Positions 61,615 to 64,000 of a stretch of DNA of 64,000 nt are shown piece after piece. Below the pieces are notes generated by a model that had not been told where the DNA came from, did no database searches, and saw nothing but the letters and a program-made list of their open reading frames with translations. This DNA comes from Nanobdellati archaeon (GTDB taxonomy: Archaea > EX4484-52 > GLR71). The position numbers and the translations under genes are program-made. The DNA lies in NCBI GenBank assembly GCA_019429005.1, contig JAHYJR010000003.1, positions 1-64,000 on the forward strand, written 5' to 3'. Numbering within the stretch: position 1 is the stretch's first letter; the number at the start of each line of letters is the position of its first letter.

Positions 61615-61724
61615 CTAAAAACAGATACAAAAACGACTAAAAACATATACAAAAACGACTAAAAACATATACAAAAACGACTAAAAACATATACAAAAAC
61701 GACTAAAAACATATACAAAAGCAC
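61615..61724. repeat. Five 22-bp direct tandem repeats between the S-layer gene and minD
   Basis: Head-to-tail units begin at 61615, 61637, 61659, 61681 and 61703. Units 2-4 are identical, unit 1 has one change, and unit 5 diverges at its end. The unit is AT-rich with a central acatatac and a terminal acga. The 22-bp period is about two helical turns, so any protein bound would sit on one face of the DNA. The rest of the 61471-61799 gap holds the minD promoter and the S-layer terminator, with no gene. Confidence 0.9.
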
Positions 61725-61754
61725 ATTAAAAACTAAGATAAAATAAGAAAAAAT

Positions 61755-61804
61755 AAATAGGGCGTTTAAGCCCTAAAAAATAAAATAAGGTTAAAAACCT
61801 TATT
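61755..61804 (-). terminator. Double hairpin terminator of the S-layer gene
   Basis: The first hairpin, ATAAGGTT-TTT-AACCTTAT (61785-61803), overlaps the S-layer stop codon and is followed by TTATTTTTT. The second, AGGGC-TTAAAC-GCCCT (61759-61774), is followed by ATTTATTTTTT. Two in series suit a very strongly expressed gene. Confidence 0.75.
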
Positions 61805-64000
61805 CTACATCAGCAACAGTAATACCACTTACAGTCACTTCAGTTTTACCAGCAAGAGCGGAACTGAATGTGTTGTAGTTCTGTAATACATAAGCTGCGT
61901 TACCTGTATCAACTGCACTATAACCTGCAACGATTAAAGCAACGGAACCATCACCGAATGCATTATCAACAATTTGGATTTTTGCTTTATCTTTGTTGAT
62001 TCTTACACCAGTCTCGTCCTCAGCTCTCCAATCAGTAGCAGCCATTGCTTTACCATCTGCAGCAAGCTCAGCAACAAGTGTGTTTACAGCTGGACCACCT
62101 ACAAGAATTAGGTTTCCGAGTTTCTCTGCGTCACTCACTTTACTGTCAAGTTTTGCAATACCAGCAGTTGGAATAGCTGGAACAGATACAGATGCACTAG
62201 CACTGGATGTTGTACCATCAGTAGTTGAAGTTGCAACAGACATTCCTGGCTCACCTACGAATACTTGAGCTACGGATGGAGACTCAGCATAGGATATCTT
62301 TGCATTCAATGGACCATTACTATCACCAGATAACTCAATAGAAGTACCCCATTTTGTTATACCAGTATATAGGTATGTATCGCCAACTTGTGCAAGAGAT
62401 GCACTAGTACCTGTTAAGTAATTAGCAGTAACACCAGTTGATGTATATGCACTAATACCATATCGGTTTGTTGATGCAGCTGTATAAACTGCATTAACAA
62501 CAATTACGGAATTCGAACCAAATACACTATCAGGAACTCTATCAGCACCATCTTCAGTTACAGTTACAGTTACATCACCAGAAGTCTCATTTACAGCACC
62601 GATATCAATCTTTGCTGCATTAGGTGTATATATTGAAGTTACACCAGCATCCATAATATCACCATTTCCATTCATATCAACAGTCAAATTTGAAATTGAT
62701 GGAGTAGCTGAATTAAAGTCTACAACATACTTAAATGGTATACCTGCAACATAAAAGAAATTGTCTTCTGCATCATTATATGAATATATAGTAGTTGCAC
62801 CAGTTCCAAGATCTTTTATTGTTGTTTTGCTTGCTGTAGAACCTACATCAAAACTTGTTATTTGTAACAGTTTAGATCCAGTATCAGCTGTACCTATTGT
62901 AAAGTATTCAGTTTTTTTAATAGCTATACCTTCAGTAAGAACAATTGAATAGTTAGATTTATCTGCAAGATAAAAATTTGTTCCATCAAAGTGTGCAAAT
63001 TGAAGTGTAGCCATACCAGACACAGTTGGTAAAGTTATAGCCATGGTTGAACTTCCATCCTGTTTAACAGTTATAGTTTCCCTACCAGCAGCATTCATTG
63101 CAGGATCAATTCCATTGAATTGGAATTTTATTGCGTTAAATACCGGCTCAGTAATACTATTACCAACAGCAACAAAAGAATCTTCATTTGGTGCATAAGT
63201 AATTGTCAAGGAACTGTTAGTTACAGTAGCAGTAGCCCCCTGTATTGTTTCTTCATCCTTTCCAGCTTTTACAGCATTACTTTCAAAGATAAGTTTATCA
63301 GAACCTACGAAAAGTTCAGCATAAGCAGACTCACCAGCTCCACCAGCAGCGGAAGGTGTTTTAGTTGCAGTAACTGTCTTTACATATATTTTAGAATCAA
63401 AACCAGCTATAGAGATATATGATCCTTGAGCGTATGTATCAGTAACACCGTTTACTGTAATAATTGCTTTTGCAGGTATATCAGATGTCCATGAACTCAT
63501 CTGTATTGTTACAGTTTTACCTTCAAGTTCTACTGATTTCTGAGCACCACCAGCATCAACTGTCATTTTCTCGCCACCACCATATAATACTAATTTCGTT
63601 AGTTGAAGCTCATCTACAGCACTTGAGAATGTGTAATCTTTACCGAACATATTGATTGTTTTTCCAGATAATGTTGTATAATCAACAGCATTCTCAAACA
63701 CAACTTTCATTGTAGTAAGTAATTCATCTGTAGGAACATCCATATATAATGTTGGTGTTGTTACATCAGTTGTTGGTTTACCGAAAGATACAGTATTACC
63801 ACCAAGGATTAATTGCTGTGTGAATTTTATCTCGTCCTGCTTTGTATTAAGAACAGTTCCGTCTGCAAGAACATTTGGAAGATCAGCTGAAGTAACTCTT
63901 CTTTTTAAAGTATCATTTAATGCACCTTCAAGATATAAGTTAGTTGCAACGGATTTTACTTGTACACCATCTGTTACAGAAGCTGAACCAGCATCGCATG
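61800..64000 (-). CDS. S-layer protein, C-terminal part (5' end beyond the window)
   Basis: The frame is open from the stop at 61800 to the window edge (more than 730 codons), so the gene is partial. The ATG at 63743 is internal. The C-terminal signature 'LILVGGPAVNTLVAEL', 'KIQIVDNAFGDGSVALIVAGY' and 'NAAYVLQNYNTFSSALAGK' is typical of the S-layer C-domain of Methanococcus-type and DPANN S-layer proteins. The upstream part ('ATNLYLEGALNDTLKRRV', then 'LPNVLADGTV') matches the corresponding N-terminal region. It forms the paracrystalline cell wall. Composition (Ala, Thr, Ser, Gly) differs from the Asn-rich giant protein. A strong terminator follows. Confidence 0.88.
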   Translation of the reverse strand, partial: CDAGSASVTDGVQVKSVATNLYLEGALNDTLKRRVTSADLPNVLADGTVLNTKQDEIKFTQQLILGGNTVSFGKPTTDVTTPTLYMDVPTDELLTTMKVVFENAVDYTTLSGKTINMFGKDYTFSSAVDELQLTKLVLYGGGEKMTVDAGGAQKSVELEGKTVTIQMSSWTSDIPAKAIITVNGVTDTYAQGSYISIAGFDSKIYVKTVTATKTPSAAGGAGESAYAELFVGSDKLIFESNAVKAGKDEETIQGATATVTNSSLTITYAPNEDSFVAVGNSITEPVFNAIKFQFNGIDPAMNAAGRETITVKQDGSSTMAITLPTVSGMATLQFAHFDGTNFYLADKSNYSIVLTEGIAIKKTEYFTIGTADTGSKLLQITSFDVGSTASKTTIKDLGTGATTIYSYNDAEDNFFYVAGIPFKYVVDFNSATPSISNLTVDMNGNGDIMDAGVTSIYTPNAAKIDIGAVNETSGDVTVTVTEDGADRVPDSVFGSNSVIVVNAVYTAASTNRYGISAYTSTGVTANYLTGTSASLAQVGDTYLYTGITKWGTSIELSGDSNGPLNAKISYAESPSVAQVFVGEPGMSVATSTTDGTTSSASASVSVPAIPTAGIAKLDSKVSDAEKLGNLILVGGPAVNTLVAELAADGKAMAATDWRAEDETGVRINKDKAKIQIVDNAFGDGSVALIVAGYSAVDTGNAAYVLQNYNTFSSALAGKTEVTVSGITVADVE

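Noticed and set aside
61615-61724. CRISPR array
   Set aside because: The repeats are immediately adjacent with no spacers, and no cas genes are in the window.
63464-63743. S-layer gene start at the ATG at 63743
   Set aside because: The frame continues without a stop to the window edge and encodes conserved S-layer N-domain sequence, so this Met is internal.

Overview
The window is AT-rich archaeal DNA. The archaeal signs are an ADP-dependent phosphofructokinase, a COG2522-type HTH regulator, a membrane-anchored Lon-like protease, an archaeal-type SRP RNA, a TtuA/Ncs6-type thiolase, a MinD-type ATPase, an S-layer protein with a Methanococcus/DPANN-like C-terminal signature, TATA-like boxes 20-30 nt upstream of several starts, and AGGTG Shine-Dalgarno sites. 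The S-layer type, the very large surface proteins and the local gene decay suggest a DPANN archaeon (Woesearchaeota/Pacearchaeota-like). That placement is inference, because no rRNA is present.

Positions 1-9.3 kb are ordinary housekeeping sequence with mixed strands: a LacD-type aldolase, a small membrane protein, an HTH regulator, a membrane-anchored thioredoxin-fold protein, a zinc-finger/HTH miniprotein, a tRNA-dihydrouridine synthase, tRNA-Ser(CGA), a small ORF, a Lon-like protease, a GHMP-kinase remnant, SRP RNA, ADP-PFK, and a pyrE pseudogene with three in-frame stops and a probable frameshift.

Positions 9.3-64 kb lie entirely on the minus strand and form a cell-surface island. In transcription order it holds the 3' part of an S-layer gene, a double-hairpin terminator, five 22-bp tandem repeats, a MinD-like ATPase, a 2110-aa IPT/TIG-repeat surface protein, a polytopic membrane protein, TtuA, a single 36.4-kb ORF for a 12,127-aa protein, a 1,389-aa paralogue of its C-terminal part, a 568-aa coiled-coil protein, and a zinc-ribbon membrane protein.

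The main discovery candidate is the giant protein and its neighbours. Its sequence predicts a signal peptide, about 11,700 extracellular residues, one transmembrane helix, and an intact HerA/FtsK-class P-loop ATPase in the cytoplasm. The ectodomain is mostly Ig-like modules with dense N-glycosylation sequons, two Asp/Asn/Cys calcium-type repeat clusters, and a 10-fold super-repeat of about 550 aa. The adjacent smaller protein keeps the same Cys-rich stem, transmembrane helix and ATPase but has a much shorter, different ectodomain. This looks like a two-protein, ATP-powered surface fibre or contact machine. The coiled-coil protein is a candidate cytoplasmic partner. The thioredoxin-fold protein near 2-4 kb carries the same Asp/Cys motif and may help the folding of these disulfide-rich ectodomains.
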